A stretch of 64,000 nt of DNA from Lagopus muta (lineage: Eukaryota > Chordata > Aves > Galliformes > Phasianidae): contig NC_064449.1 of NCBI RefSeq assembly GCF_023343835.1, positions 4,253,778 through 4,317,777 of the forward strand, in the 5' to 3' direction. The position numbers and the translations under genes are program-made. Shown piece after piece: positions 35,223 to 48,500 of the stretch; the first letter of the stretch is position 1; the number at the start of each line of letters is the position of its first letter. The notes beneath the pieces were generated by a model, which saw only the letters and a program-made list of their open reading frames with translations, did no database searches and had not been told where the DNA came from.

Positions 35223-37560
35223 ATAAGAGGAAACAATGTGAACTTTGGTAACACTGTCAGCAGCTGTCCAGTAAGGAGCCTGTCAGTCTTCCCAAAGAGT
35301 GCAAACTCCATTACTGTCTGAGCACTCATCATGAGAAATGTATTATAGACTGAAAAAAAGAGCTTAGTTCGTGAGGGAAGGAAAGCCCTTGACAGATTCT
35401 GAAGTGTTTGAAATAAAAATAGGTCAGACAAGCCCATGCTTCCAGCTGTGTTTGCATCCTTAACTCAACGAAACAATTACAGTTATTGGATGGAGCCACA
35501 GGGGGGCAGGATGCTCGTGATGACCCCTCTGCTGAGCATCTCACTACCAAGAACATGCTAAAGTAATTACTCTGTGTTTGGAAGTCAGTGCTGTATAAAA
35601 TAAAGGATAAGGGAGTGAGGAAGATGTTGACCAGCTAGGGAAGGAGGGAGCAAGTATACTTCTGGTTAAGACACTGAAAAGTTTTGGTCTATCCTTTCTT
35701 CTTCTGCCATCTGGCACCCATGGCCTTATTTACCTGTGGTGCTGCTCAGTGTCCCCACGTTTGAGCAAAGCTGTGGCTGGGCTTTGTGGGCTGCCTGCCT
35801 GACCCTGTGCAGGGTCCCAGCTGACTGCTTACTGCAGGTGGCCATCTCCCTTGGCCCTGAGGATGCAGGAGGCTGCTGGGCCAGGTAGGAAACTCCTGAC
35901 TGTTTTCATTCTGCATGGAGAGGAAGGGAGTCTGCTAACCTGTGAAATGATGGAGGTTGGCCTGGTGCATTAGATTGGCAATGAGTACTGCTTTGCACAG
36001 CTGAAATTACAGCCTCAGCAAGTACAGTGCTGAGGAGAGTATTCAGTACGGCAGGGGTCTGTCTCTCCTGCTGTGCTATCTAGCTCACTGCAAGGCAGGC
36101 ATCCTCTAATTTAGCAGCACAACAAAGCTGGTCCCTCTTGGTAAGTAGCAATGAGGAGGCTTGTACCAGCAGCTCATCCGTTTAATCCCCTTTGAGAGCC
36201 CTGAGCTTTCACATTCTGTGCAAGGAGAGGCTCATTTGTGTTGCATTCTCCTCTCTGGTTTTTATCTCCCTGTCGCAGTGCACTGGGGTGTTGCTGTGCT
36301 CCTTGGAGTCCTCCACCTGTCAGTGCCATTGGGAGCTGGCAGGGAACAGCTGGATGTGCTGTGAGCATTTGTCCACAGCTATTAAAGCTGATCCAAGAGG
36401 CACTGCTGGCTTCCTAAGCCAAGACCTCAAAATTTGCATTTGCATGTATTTATTCACAGCCAGTTCTCCGTGGGGAAGTTTCTATGGCAAAGCAACCAAG
36501 TGCATATGGAGGAATAAGAACCAGTCCCACAGCTGCTTGGTTTAACCAGTCTGTTTCAAGCCATGCTTTATCTCTTGCTCCTGTAGCTGCCAGTAGCACA
36601 GAATTCCTTTGCAAATGGCAGAACATCTCTTCTCCATCCTGCTGATCAGCATGGCTTGGACCCAAAAGGCTAGTTACAGCAGGGCTGGAAGTGGTTGGGG
36701 CTGAGCCAGGGATTCTGCAGGAAGAGCTGTCAGTGGTGGGCTGCACGCTGGGGGTCCTGCCTTGTTTCTGAGGAGTTCTTCTGTGATAGAAAAGCTGTGA
36801 AGATGCCTCAATACAGAGCCTTACAGGCAGTGCTTTGAGATGGAATGCTCAGCACCCTGCTTCCTCTTTCTAGATACACCTCTGACTCACCAGGCAGCAC
36901 TGAGCCTTCAGTTGAATGCTTCGTGCCCGAGTTTTCTTCTTGGCACAGACTGCTGCTCTGCTCAGACTGCAAGGGTTTAAGCAGATCCTGCTGCCGTTTG
37001 AAATGCTTTTCATTTTTGCTGAAGGATATTTTGGAAGGAAAAGAAGAAAAACTAAATATGATCTTTTCCACAACAGGGGAGGAAAGAGATAGCACAAGGA
37101 GAGGGAGAAATTGAGTTTTAACAAGACAGGCAGGCAGTGACCTCTGAAAGTGGCAGAGCCTTTCCCAGTAATGGGAGCGGCTGCTTGAAAAACTCTGTTT
37201 TGCCTTCTGCAAAACAATCTCATGCCCCCAAATGCAGCCTTTGCCATAGAAATTACTCCACAAATCTCACAAAAAGGGATGAGAACTGTTTAGGGGAACA
37301 CAAGCTCCCTTACTTCCTTGGGTTGCACAACAGCCTGGCTACGTCAGCACTACCTGTTTCCCACCGTCGTTCCAAGCACCATGTCCTCACTATCTTGGGG
37401 CCTTTTCTCTCCCATCTCCACTGTGATGGGCAACTTAAACTGGCTAACTCCTGCAATACCAGGTTGTAATACTTGTCCCAGTGTCTGTAAAGCCATCTTT
37501 CTTCCTTGGGTAACTTTTGGTACTGAGAGATGTGTTTTAGTGGGCGCGGTGGGGATGTAC

Positions 37561-37617
37561 TGATGGCTGGACTAGATGGTCTTAGAAGTCTTTTCCAACC
37601 TTTATGAGTCTATGATG
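37561..37617 (+). repeat. CR1 LINE 3'-tail fragment
   Basis: TGGCTGGACTAGATGGTCTT, then AGAAGTCTTTTCCAACCTTT and ATGAGTCTATGATG, closely follow the CR1 3' terminus. It is on the + strand just beyond the LRRC75B 3' end. Confidence 0.9.
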
Positions 37618-37925
37618 AGACTCTTGGCAGCTGATCAGAGATACTGATACCATCCAGTGCCCTCACTCTTCATCCAAAGGGGATAAATCACTCAGCATCA
37701 CCAATTTGCTCTTGCAACACCTTGAGAGGTCAGCAAGAAGCATGAGAGAATCGTCTGTTTCACGCTGATTTGTGTGGCTCAGTATATGAGAGTTTCTTTT
37801 ATGTTGAGACTCCCAGAGAGATTCTTTCAGAAGTCAGGTTGCAGTGACTGGGCTGCTGGCTCAGCTTGGCAACAACACAGATACTCAGACCCAATGGTGC
37901 TTTACACTCATGTCCAAGAGAACCA

Positions 37926-37931
37926 TTTATT
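37926..37931 (-). terminator. LRRC75B: Likely LRRC75B poly(A) signal (AATAAA on - strand)
   Basis: TTTATT on the + strand reads AATAAA for LRRC75B, 1.08 kb past its stop codon. On the - strand it is followed by a GT-rich stretch (GTCTGAGTATCTGTGTTGTT), a suitable downstream element. Confidence 0.6.
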
Positions 37932-39010
37932 GAGTTTACACAGAACGTGAGCAATGTGGAAAACACTAGAAATCTTGCATCACTGGTTTGGTTTTGGACA
38001 GCATTGGAAATGACAATGCAGCTGCTCACATCATGTCAGTATTACGAGGTGTGCAATATGCAATAAGGAGCCAAAGCTTTGCACTTTAGCTTAGGAAGTG
38101 CCCATCTCTGGCACATTCACTGCTTGCTCCTCTAGTGTCAGTAAAGCACTTAGCTGTCTGATGCTCCTTAATTTCACTTGAAACTTGTAAGTTGGGTACA
38201 AAACCACAGTTTTTGAACCAGTCCTTTTAAACCACAAGACTATTTCCCCTCCCTTTTCAACCCTTGGCCTTCCCACCCCATCTCATCTCATCCCATCCCC
38301 CATGCTCCCACCAACACATACCTCCTTCCCCTCCCTCTCACCCCAGTCACACAACAAATATCCTGATGCTGCAGTTCCAAGCCATGTGTCTGCCCCAGCC
38401 TATGCAATCCGATGGTCTCTGACCAAGTCCCTTTGTTCAGACATTAATACAAAACACACAATGGGGGGGGGAAAAAAAAAAGCAAAACAAAAAGAGCCAG
38501 ACACAAGAGGGAGACACTGCCGGGCTCCAGCTCTGGCCTCTGAGCCCTTCAACGAAGCTCCACAACAGCTAGGCTCTTGGGGTACCTCCTTTCACACTCA
38601 AGACTGCAGGTCCCAAGCTTTCCAAGGTGCCTAGGAAAAGAAGGAAAGGAAGTAAACTACAAGCCTGTTTCTGTTTTAAGTTTCCCCCCCATCACTTTCC
38701 CTCAACCCAATGGCTGCTGGAAGAAATGGTTGACTCCAACAGGTCTTCCAGTAAAGCCCAGCCTGGGGACCAGCTTTGCTGTAAGTTCCTCTCCGTAATG
38801 TGGGCAATGGGTTCGGCAGCGAGGGGAGGGAGCAGAGCACATTTTGGGGAACAACAGGCTTTGTCTCACAGCAAACTGGAGGGAGATGTCAGGGAAGGTG
38901 AGAGAGAAGTGCTGAAGGAAGCCGGTCAAGCTGGCCCTCTGCTTGGTGTTTGGACTCAGAACTGCTCCTCGGGGCGGCTTCAAGTGTGCCAGAGCCGGCT
39001 CGTTGTCCAG
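37932..39010 (-). other. LRRC75B: Probable LRRC75B 3' UTR
   Basis: A 1.1 kb region between the LRRC75B stop and the candidate poly(A) signal. It holds a G-run plus A-run simple tract at 38463-38481 (+ strand). Its UTR status is inferred from the poly(A) signal. Confidence 0.55.
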
Positions 39011-39533
39011 TCACCTCTCGCAGCCCTGCTGAGGGACAGCGAGTCGTGGGGTGCTCCCTGCTTCCTCGCCCTCCGGCCGGCCGCCCTCCTGCCCACTGGA
39101 GATCTCTGGGTCACAGTCGAGAGCCTCGTAAATGGTTGGCAGCGTGGTCTGCTGGCTGAGACGCTTGCGCAGGCCCACGAGCAAAGGCTGTGGCATGGAC
39201 GAGACATCCACGTTGTTGCCGAGGTCTACCCAAGCCAGGCAAGGGAACTTGTTCATGTCCTTCATGGTGTCAGTCAGCTCCTTCATGGTTGCTCGCGTCA
39301 GTCGGTTGCCGTTGAGGGAAAGGTGGGTGAGCTTGGGCAGCACCCAGAGGAAGGGCAGCAGCAGGCGCACCATGTCGTCGTTCAGCTCGGTGAAGCTCAG
39401 GTCCACGGAGGTGAGGTGGTCCCCGTTGTTCTGAAGGTAGTACGCCATGCGGTGCACGTCCCGCATGGTCAGAGGGATCCCGGACAGATCCATGGAGCCC
39501 TGGCTCACCTTCTTCTGCAGGCTGTTCTTCAGG
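39011..39533 (-). CDS. LRRC75B: LRRC75B coding exon 4 (leucine-rich repeats, stop)
   Basis: It encodes residues 163-336, starting C-LKNSLQKKVSQGSMDLSG and ending TPRLAVPQQGCER with TGA. It contains all the leucine-rich repeats. The acceptor on the - strand is CCACCCCCAG. The antisense frame is also open for 321 codons, which is a by-product of GC-rich codons. Confidence 0.95.
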
Positions 39534-42500
39534 CTGGGGGTGGAAAAGGAGAGAGAGGAATGACATGCACAGAGCAGGGGAGGGCTCGTTAAGAACGTTC
39601 TGCAAACAGAAAGTGGAGCTTGGTTCGTTAACAGGCATGACATTTGCACCATGCCTCTGGGCAGGTTGTGTCCTGGGGCTTTCCTGTGTCTTCTCTGCAC
39701 TTAAACTCCTCAAGAACTGGCAAACCATATGACTCTGAATTCTTTCACTAATTCTTCAAACTAGAGGGTTTGTCTGGATGTGTACATACAGATGTTCACA
39801 TATGGACAGCAAAAATACCCATGGCAAGCAAAGCTTTCATATGCACTGGTTTGCAATGTGTCTGAGCTGTTTTTTCACCACCTCTCCAGGTGAATGCTGT
39901 GGTCTGTTGCAAACAAATTATGCTGCAGTAGAGCAGTGTTAAAAGGCTGTGAAATGGATATTTTATCAGAAAAAAACAATCTGTGAGCAAACAGCACTCC
40001 AGGAGTGGATTTACCACGTCCCTTTAAGAGCCTTCCCCAGCATCCCCCACCTGTAGTTGCTGGTTTGGATCTCGGTGGTCAGCAAATCATTGGGGATCTG
40101 CTGCAGCTGTGAGGAGGTAGGCAGGGCAGCAGGGTGCTGAGAGCAATCTAGAGAGATCTGCTTTCATCTGTGGCCCTTGTTGTTTGCCAGGGGAACAGAG
40201 CGAGGAGGAGGTAGGCTGCAGGGTAAGCAAAGCTGTGCTACAGGGTCTCAAAATGAGTGGGATGTGGAGTTCTGAGGTGGATTGTAGGTCTGTGGGAGTG
40301 CTGTGAGAAGTGGAAGCTATGGGGGATGATGAGGCTGTGTTGTGGGATTGAGTAGAAGTGTGTGTTGGTATAATGTGGGAGCTTACTGCCTTAATATAAG
40401 TGATATTAGCCTCGCAGTCCTTACAGATGCAGATAGCTTTAAGGATATTGGACCTCTGCTAGGATCTCCACTAGTGCCCTTACTCATATGCTCAGTGGGT
40501 GTAGAAGTGCCTTGTTGGGTTGGGGTAAGAACTAACCACCAGTATGAAGGTGCCCACTCTTCCTATCTGCCTGCCTGTAGTGTCCTGCACGGCTGCAGCA
40601 CAGCCAGTCCCTGGGAGCGATGGGCACACAGGGATGTGCAGTTTCCTTGGAGAAGGCTAGAGCACCACAGGAGCTGCCATGGCAGGTGAGAATGCCTCTG
40701 TAAACTTCAGTGTTTCCAGGCCCTTCTGCTGTTGTGGGGTGGATATGATGCTGCCCTTTAATGCTCTGCTTCGTGTATACAGTTTGTGCTATTTCAGAAA
40801 CTTCAGCTCCTAATAATTTCTATAAATATGTGGTAACACAAATGAATAACTATGCATCAGTGCATTTATTGACACTTTGTGGATGCATTTAACAGTGCTG
40901 AGATCCCATGAAGGAGCATGAGGAGGAAATGACCTCATGGGCTGCCCTATCTGTTCTACAGCCCACAAATTCCTGCTCTCTGGGTTTTGCAGCACTTTTT
41001 TTCTGGCTTTTTCTATGCATCCTTGTGCTTCTGGAGGGAATTCACTGTGCGAGGCTGAGGCTGTGTCTAATGTATTTAATGAGTTCTCATGGTAGAAAGC
41101 TGTAACAGTGTGAAATAACTTGCATTTAGACCTAAAGGTTTCAAACAGCCTTATGTCTGCTCTTTATGGGACCTGGGCCCACCCCTCTGTGGACCGTGAG
41201 AGGAGCAAGAAGATGTTTGTGCAGCAGCTGATAAAATGCCAGGCTTATTTCTAGGGGAGGGGATCATCTAATATCCTCTAATTTCTGCAAGTAAAATAGG
41301 CTTAAAGATAGCTTCAATTGAAGATGCTTTTTTCTTTGTGTGAGACAAAATAGCTATTTAGTGACATGGCTCTGGATGCCCATGGGACTTGTAGGCGGAG
41401 GACTGCGAAGTGCTGGAGGCTGGATTAGCCTTGTGCTGCTGCAGCTGGTGCTGTGTGGCACATCTATAATTGCCAGGGTTTGCATCCAGCAAGGATCTAG
41501 ACCCTGGATGCAGGGAAGCAGAAGATGTTTGTATTCTCTGCAGTAAATTTAGAGAGGAAATGTGATGCTTGATGCTCAGCTTCAAGTGAGAATGCAATGT
41601 GAGCAAGACTGTGATGTGCAGTCTGACCCCACAGCCTGCCTGGAGCTGTGTGCAGCATGCAGTGAGGAGCAGTGCCTGCCATTCCTAAGAGATCAGTGCC
41701 CTTCAACTTCTTCCTCATCAGTTAAGCTCTTTGGTGGCTGTGACAGCTCCTGCTTGTTGCTCTGGTGAGACCTGCAGCAGATCCAGTGGTGCTTGGCATC
41801 CTGTTGTGTTGTAGGTCTTGAAGGAGCTTGTTCAGCATCCTGGAAATTGAGTGCTTTTGCCCTGTCTTCACGCTCAGGGAAGCAGAAACTGGAGGAAGTG
41901 GTAAGAGCCAAATAAGATTTCAGTAATGAAGGATGCCTAATAGTCCCTGCCTGTATCGCTGGGGAGTTACCAGCTTTCTCCCTCTATGTCTCTTATTTTT
42001 CTTTAATTTGCCTCCAAAACTTTGAATATAAAGTTTTCCTGGTGCTCCCACCACTGTGCATCCCCCTCCTTCATTAACAGGCACTGCCAGAGGTGGCTTA
42101 TTAACCACGAGTTGAGTATTTCTTTGCTGTTCCTCCTTGCACAGAGCCTAATGGCAGGCATGTCTGGATGGCTCCTCTGCCAGCGACTTAAGGGATGAGC
42201 TCTGGGCTTTTTAATTGCCTACTTAGCATAATCTGCTTGCTTTTGCTTCCTTGTGGCACAGGGTGCTGCTTTGAAAGTCTGGCTTCAGCTGCTTCTGGTG
42301 AGATGAGAGAAGCCTCAAGAGCACTAAGCTAAACAAACCCAGTCCCAGCTGTTCTTGTACTTGCATCTGATTCTTACCACGTGGCTTTAGTAAACTGACT
42401 GGTATTCTCTAACTTGGCTTCCTAACTCAAAAGCAGAATGATGGTGAACATTTCCTCTGCTGTATAAAGGAGAAATGGGAGCTCTACTTAATATTCATCT

Positions 42501-45500
42501 CATGCCATGTGAAGGCTAAGATCTAATCTGCCAGAGCTGTCATCTATGGCCCTGACTGATGTTTTCAAGAAGAAATAAAAAGACCTGAAGCCCTTTAGAG
42601 ATGCTTCCCTGCAGTCTTCTAGACACAAATGCTTTCACTGCATTTTTAAAGTGCATCTAATGCTGCAGTGTCTGGGCAGTGCACATCAATAAATGAGAAA
42701 TGGAGCAATGAGCCCAGAAGGAACACTCAGTTCCCCACCCAGCTTTAGATTAGCTAAGATATTACAAAATGCAATTCACTCTGGCAAATGAACTAAACCC
42801 ATAGTGTGACCTGTGAAAAAGGAAACCTGGATGTATGCAACTGAGAGTTACTAACTCCATATGCACAGATGCCTTTATTCTTCCAGAACAGGTTACTGGG
42901 TGGGAAACTGAGGCTATTTTTTCTGCACCAGGAACATCCTGCTTGTAAAGATTGCTCAGTTTTCTGCCTGCATGTTTTATGGGTTCAGGTTCCATCCATT
43001 GCACTGAAGAGAGGCATTGAGCAGCCAGCTCTGAGTGCAATGCTAGTAGAAGATGTGCAAGGTTCCCCAACCCAGCTATGCCAAGACAGTTCAGTCATCA
43101 TCTATAGCTCCTTAATGGTGGTACTAGGCTACAGTGCACCCCTTCAGGCAAAGGCTGCGTTAAGCTGATACCCTTTACACTCTGAACTGCAGTCTGCTCT
43201 GGCTTTGCCCTTGAAAAGTAATATATACTTCAGGTCCAGCTCTCTTCTGGAGGAGAACATACAGTCCTGCAGTGCTGAGCCACAGGAGCTTTGAGATCTG
43301 ACAAAAACAGCTGTGTCTCAAAAAACTGCATCTGTCAAAATGTTGCAGAAAGGGTTCTTGGTAGTCTAAGTAACCCCATGTCCACACTGAGAAGCCTTAA
43401 CCTGTTTCTCTTTATGTAAACGTCAGTTTATGGAAGAGAAGCTGGAGTTGTACGGCACCCTGGAATGTGATTAGTCATCCTTAATGAGCTAAACTATATA
43501 ACCGTGCTTTAACTGAAGTCCCTTCCTAAAGGGAAGAGGCTGACAACTGTGTAGTAAGGTCATGCTGGTCCCTGCTGAGGGAAAGTTATCCTCCTGCTTG
43601 TAGGCTTCTTACTCGAAAACCCTCAGTAAATTCCTCAAGAGCTCAGCCTTGGTGTTTGCTCAGGCAGCCTGCCCAAGCAGCACCATCAGGTGAGACACAG
43701 GATGTCAGCTGGGAGCTACAGACTCAAAATAAATATGTCAGGAAAGGAGAACGGAGCCCTTTGTTTTCAGTGTAGCAAACCTGATTATCACCTGAGCAGC
43801 TGAAATAGTCTCTTTGGGTGCGTGAACAGCTGAGACACTGCTAACCTGTCAAGAACCAACTAGCTTGGATGCAGGAGGGGATCTGTCTTCCAGCATCATC
43901 TATGACAATCAGGGAAACCAGAGACAGTCTGGACTGGATCTTTCTTCCCTACTTCAGCTGCTGTTGCGTTCAATCTGCTGCTGTAAGATTTCTTCTTCCG
44001 TGTTTCTCTGTGGACTCTGTTTCTGCCTGGGGTGTTCAGCTGGTAAAAGCTGCTCTGATGGCAACCTGTGGCACCTGTTGTGTCCCTATGAGATTCACTG
44101 CACCTTTGCTGTGGTCACAGCCTCAGGTTAAAGGCATCAGTGTTAAAGGTGGTAACAGAAGCAGGTAGGACCTATGGCTTTAGTGGGGGAGCGGGTCTGT
44201 GGTTAAGGATATCCAGAGAGATGTTCTTGTCTGAAAGCTCTCATAGGATGTTTTGCTAACAGTCTCTGAGGGATCTGGTTGGGCTCAATGTGTGACTAAA
44301 ATAAGACTGCTTCTGCATGATGGAAGTGTGACTGGTCCTTAGCAGAGTTTGCAGTTCCAGTTATCCTGGGATCACTGTGTATTGAAACAGGAGTGCTTGA
44401 AGACATTAATCTCATTCTTTCTACTTCATCAATTCATGGGTAGCTCAGGTTTGTACTTACTCGAGAGGGTTGGGTTCCACTGACAGGGATTAGGATGTGA
44501 CTTAGAGTCAGTTCCTGCCCTACAGGTTTGTTGCTTGGTCACAGGGGAACACCTGATGTGTGGTCGTGCTCGAGTACGGTGGGTCCTTTCCATCTCCCAG
44601 ACCACATCTCTGTAGCAGCCCGAGTGTAATTAAAACCTGCCAGAAGTTCCCTGTTGTCTGTGTGGCTGAACTTGCTAATTATCCCCTGGACCCATTTGGC
44701 ACGTTGCCAGAAAGTGGAAAAAGAGATGAATTGGGTTCTGTATCAAACCCAAGAAAGCCCAAGCCCAGAGGATCACAAAGACAAGGGAATATGTTTTCCA
44801 CACATTGATTCCTCTGAACAATCCCAGATTTCCACCGGAGATCAGAAATACCTTCAGAAGTCTTGCTGCTATACATGTACTTCTTACAGGACCTCGAAGG
44901 TAGAAAGGTACAAGGCAGGGGCAGGAGTTCAGACAGAGGTCAGAGTGAAATGCTCTATAGCAGATGGCAGGAAGAAGAGAACACAGATCAGTTAAAAACA
45001 GCCTGGCTGGACAGAATACAACCCTGATATCTCGAAGTGAAACAGTAATTCCTTGCTTTTCTGTTGCCAGCAACAGCCAAAGATGCCAACTCTGCAGGTG
45101 CCTTTTGCCACAAACATAAACCAGTTCCTCTCCTGTTTTTTAGCAAGAAAGTGCTGCTGTTACATATTTAATTCAAATTATTCTGCCTTATGCAATGCTC
45201 TGCAGCTGTGTCTTGGCTGTGTGTCTGCAGGGCTGCCAACTTAGAGTGCTTGTGGGGCTGCATACCTTTCAAGTACTGCTCTCCTTCCTTAGCACTGTGG
45301 CAGCAGGACTGATTTCGATGCACTTGAGAGAGCCTGAGGAACTTACCACATCTGGGACTTCCTGCGGGGCATGCCATGCCGGTGCCATTTGGAGTGTGGG
45401 GTCAGGTGGTAGATTAGCTGCCTGCAGATCCTATCTGAGGACTTCCAGGGGTCATATTCCTGCAAGCAAAGGGATAGTTTGCTTAGATAGATAGCACAAA

Positions 45501-48500
45501 GGGCTCTGTGTGCTACTGCAGAACAGGAGGAAAAGGGTGGGAAGTGGGAAAGGGACTGGGTGATAGTGGAGTATGGGACTGTACACAAGGAAAGATGGAA
45601 AAGAGGATGAAAAAGGAATGGATAAAAGGTTGGAAATGTCTCTGCAACACTGCATGCGCTTCTGGGGTGCCAGGAACATGTAAGTACCCCACACTGCCAG
45701 GAAGAATCCCAGCCCAGCATTTTCCTGCCTTGACAGGGGAGTGAGGCTGCAAACCTGGATTCTTATTTCTTCCTGTGCTCAGCTAGGAGATGATGGAACA
45801 AGGAACCAGCCAGGTCCCTGCACTGCACCTTGCTTCCTTGCAGTCTGCTTTTCTCCTGGAGGTCTGAGTTTGGGAGCTTTCCAACAACAGCAGTTCCCTC
45901 CAGCCCTTGCAACAACTAACTCATCAGCACCGAGGTGGCTGCAGCTCTCCTGAGTTTCTTTTTGCACACATTCTCCACCTCTGTGACTTTGAAAGCCTCT
46001 CTCTTCTCCTGGTGAAGCAGAATGACAAATGGCAGCTGCTGAAGGTTGGGATTTCTGCCTCATCTGGCGTACAGACACCTGCATTCCTATTCCTCAGCCT
46101 TCCAGCCATAGTGCAACATGTGCATTTAGAGATTTGATAGGTAAACACATAGTAAAGCTGTCAGAACATACGCTAACTTATTCTTTATTGCAAGCAGTTA
46201 AAGTGCTGTACTGTGGGCCAACAGCTGCACAGTGATTCTTCTAAGCAGTCCCTGAGTCAGCTGAGTATCCCCAGGATGCACTGCCAGCACGTGGCTACTT
46301 TTCTGTGCCAAATGAAGAGAAATCCCAGCCTGTGCTCAGGAGAGCACCTCTTGACCCATCCCAGTTCACTTGGGGAGCCCAAGGGACTGGCATTAGGTGC
46401 CCTGTTCCAGACTGCTGCTGCACTGGCAAAGTGGGTGCTGGTGCCACCTACAACAGCAGGTGCATGCCAGGCTTCATGACAGATGCTGGCACAGTGCCCT
46501 GTGAGTGTTTGCTGGCTCACAGTTGAGAATTACCCTCCTGTTCCCTCCGTGTTCTCGCTGATGTAATTCTCTGCTGGAATTACATCACGCTCAACCTTTG
46601 GCATGTAAGGTTGTTACAGCTGCTGGGTGCTCAGCTTGGGTCAGAGGGAGGGGATGTGGGGTGCTGGGGCTTTCTACCCCCCTAAATAATCTCCTGTGGG
46701 GAAAATCTTATCTACACAATGGTAGACATGGCATTTCATCTAAGCATATGTGCATGTAAGACATGGAAGTAGAGAAGAGGGATGTATACAGGTGCACAAA
46801 AATCAATGTGTTGTCTGCTGGCAGGGCAATGTCTCCCTGTGTCACTTCACTGCTCAGTGAGATGGGCAAGATTTGGTTAGGGGGTAGTTTTAGATGCTTG
46901 TATTTGGATAATAATTACTCTTGAGAAGATTTTTCAGGCTATCTTACAGCTGTGATGAGGATTAGAATGCTGCTAATTTGCACCAGGCTTTCAGCATACT
47001 CCCCAGGGCACCATTGCCTGCTCTGAGCTGCGTGTGCTTAATAGCTATCTTTGCATAAGTTCACTCTGTTGCCCTCTCTATAAAGCAAACACGACACTTG
47101 CTGAGCCCAATGAGTGAACGGATGGTGCTTGTAGTGGTAAAGGGTAACAGCTGGTGTTGCTGTGGGATGTAGTGCTGGGTTAGGATGGTCTCATGTGATA
47201 AAGCCTTAGAGAGGGGTTCTTGTCCTCCTCCCAGAGTCACCAGCTTGGGCAGAAGTGCAGGGAACTCTGTAGCTCCATAAACACCTCTTTCCAATGGCTA
47301 GCTTGTGGGGGTTGGGGTGTGCTATTGTATATGGCAACACTGCCTTCCCCATCATATATTTTTTATCTGGCACGTGTCCTCACAACCAAGTCTTTTGTTA
47401 GCAAGATGAGTAATTCCCTGACTTTTGTACCTATAACCTCTCTCTCCCTCAACTGCAATTATGTTCCAAAGTTCTTCTACCTGATTTCTACAGATATGTG
47501 CACATCACTGCATGCTCTACCACTCCAAGGATGCATGCTGGCTGGCTCTGGAGAACCACCCAGCTTGATCCACCTCCTCATCCGAGCTCATTCTGCATCA
47601 TGCCGCGTTGTGAAGTGTCCACTGAGCTAAAGGGGAGGATTCACCTTTTTGGGACACTGCAGGTCTCTAGCAAGGCTCATCAGCAGGTCATGGGAGATGG
47701 GATCCACCAAGTTGAGGAAGGTTGCATTTTTGTAGAGGACTTCATTGAGGAATGTTCCTTCCAGTCCCAGGTCCTACAAAAAAAAAAAACAAACAGACAT
47801 ACAGCTGAGCATCTTGGGAAGGAGGATCATGGATACTCACTTGGCAATACTCTGAGGACAGAAAAATACCCCAGCAACAAAAAAGTAGAACAAGAAGACT
47901 GGGATGTAACTGGGATGGTGCTGAGTTGGATTCAGTTGTTGAGGAGGGCTCAGCTGAGGGAGGAAACGAGTCCTCTGCCCATTCTGCATGCTGCTGCCAG
48001 GAGAAATGAATAAGCAAATGAGTGCCCCATATGTTCGCACTGTTCCACTGAAAGTGTGCTTCAGGCACCACTCAGGGAAAGATGCACTGAGAACTCTAGG
48101 AGAGAAAGCTGGGAGTGTGTGCGTGCAGAACCAGCAGGGACAGAGCCATCATTGGCAGAGGTGCTGAATCTTAACCCCAAGCAGCAAGCAAAGCTGTTGC
48201 TGTATCCACTCTCCCTGCTCTGTGTACGCCCAGATCAAATTGAGCGGATAGCAGAATGGAGACAAAGATCCTGGCTACAGATGTGATGGAGAAAGCAAGA
48301 ATAAATCAAATGCTTTACAGCCCCACCACCGTGTGCACAGCACAAGCAAGCGAGGAGCCCGAGCAGTGGGTGAATCCTGAAGGACAGAAGCAGCTGGATG
48401 TGGGCCAAGGCATCGTGCCAACATCTCCCTTAACCGTAAGGCTTTGGGGAAATGGAGCCTCCTACACAGCGTAGCACGGATAGATGAGGGAAGCTGCCAA

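Larger units (their letters stand above)
26749..37925. other. 11 kb stretch without a recognised gene
   Basis: This is the spacer between SNRPD3 and the end of LRRC75B. No exon matching a known family is seen on either strand. The longest open frame (32163-32765, + strand, 200 residues) runs through a TTGG-rich simple repeat and resembles nothing known. Contents I can name are the two AATAAA hexamers at 27.1 and 27.75 kb, simple tracts at 32370-32405, 33257-33276 and 35203-35222, and a CR1 tail at 37561-37617. Noncoding transcripts or enhancers cannot be judged by reading. Confidence 0.6.

Noticed and set aside
38627-39592. 321-codon open frame on the + strand
   Set aside because: It lies mostly antisense to LRRC75B exon 4. 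Its residues (runs of His, Val, Gln, Gly) are what GC-rich leucine codons give in reverse. No family resemblance was seen.
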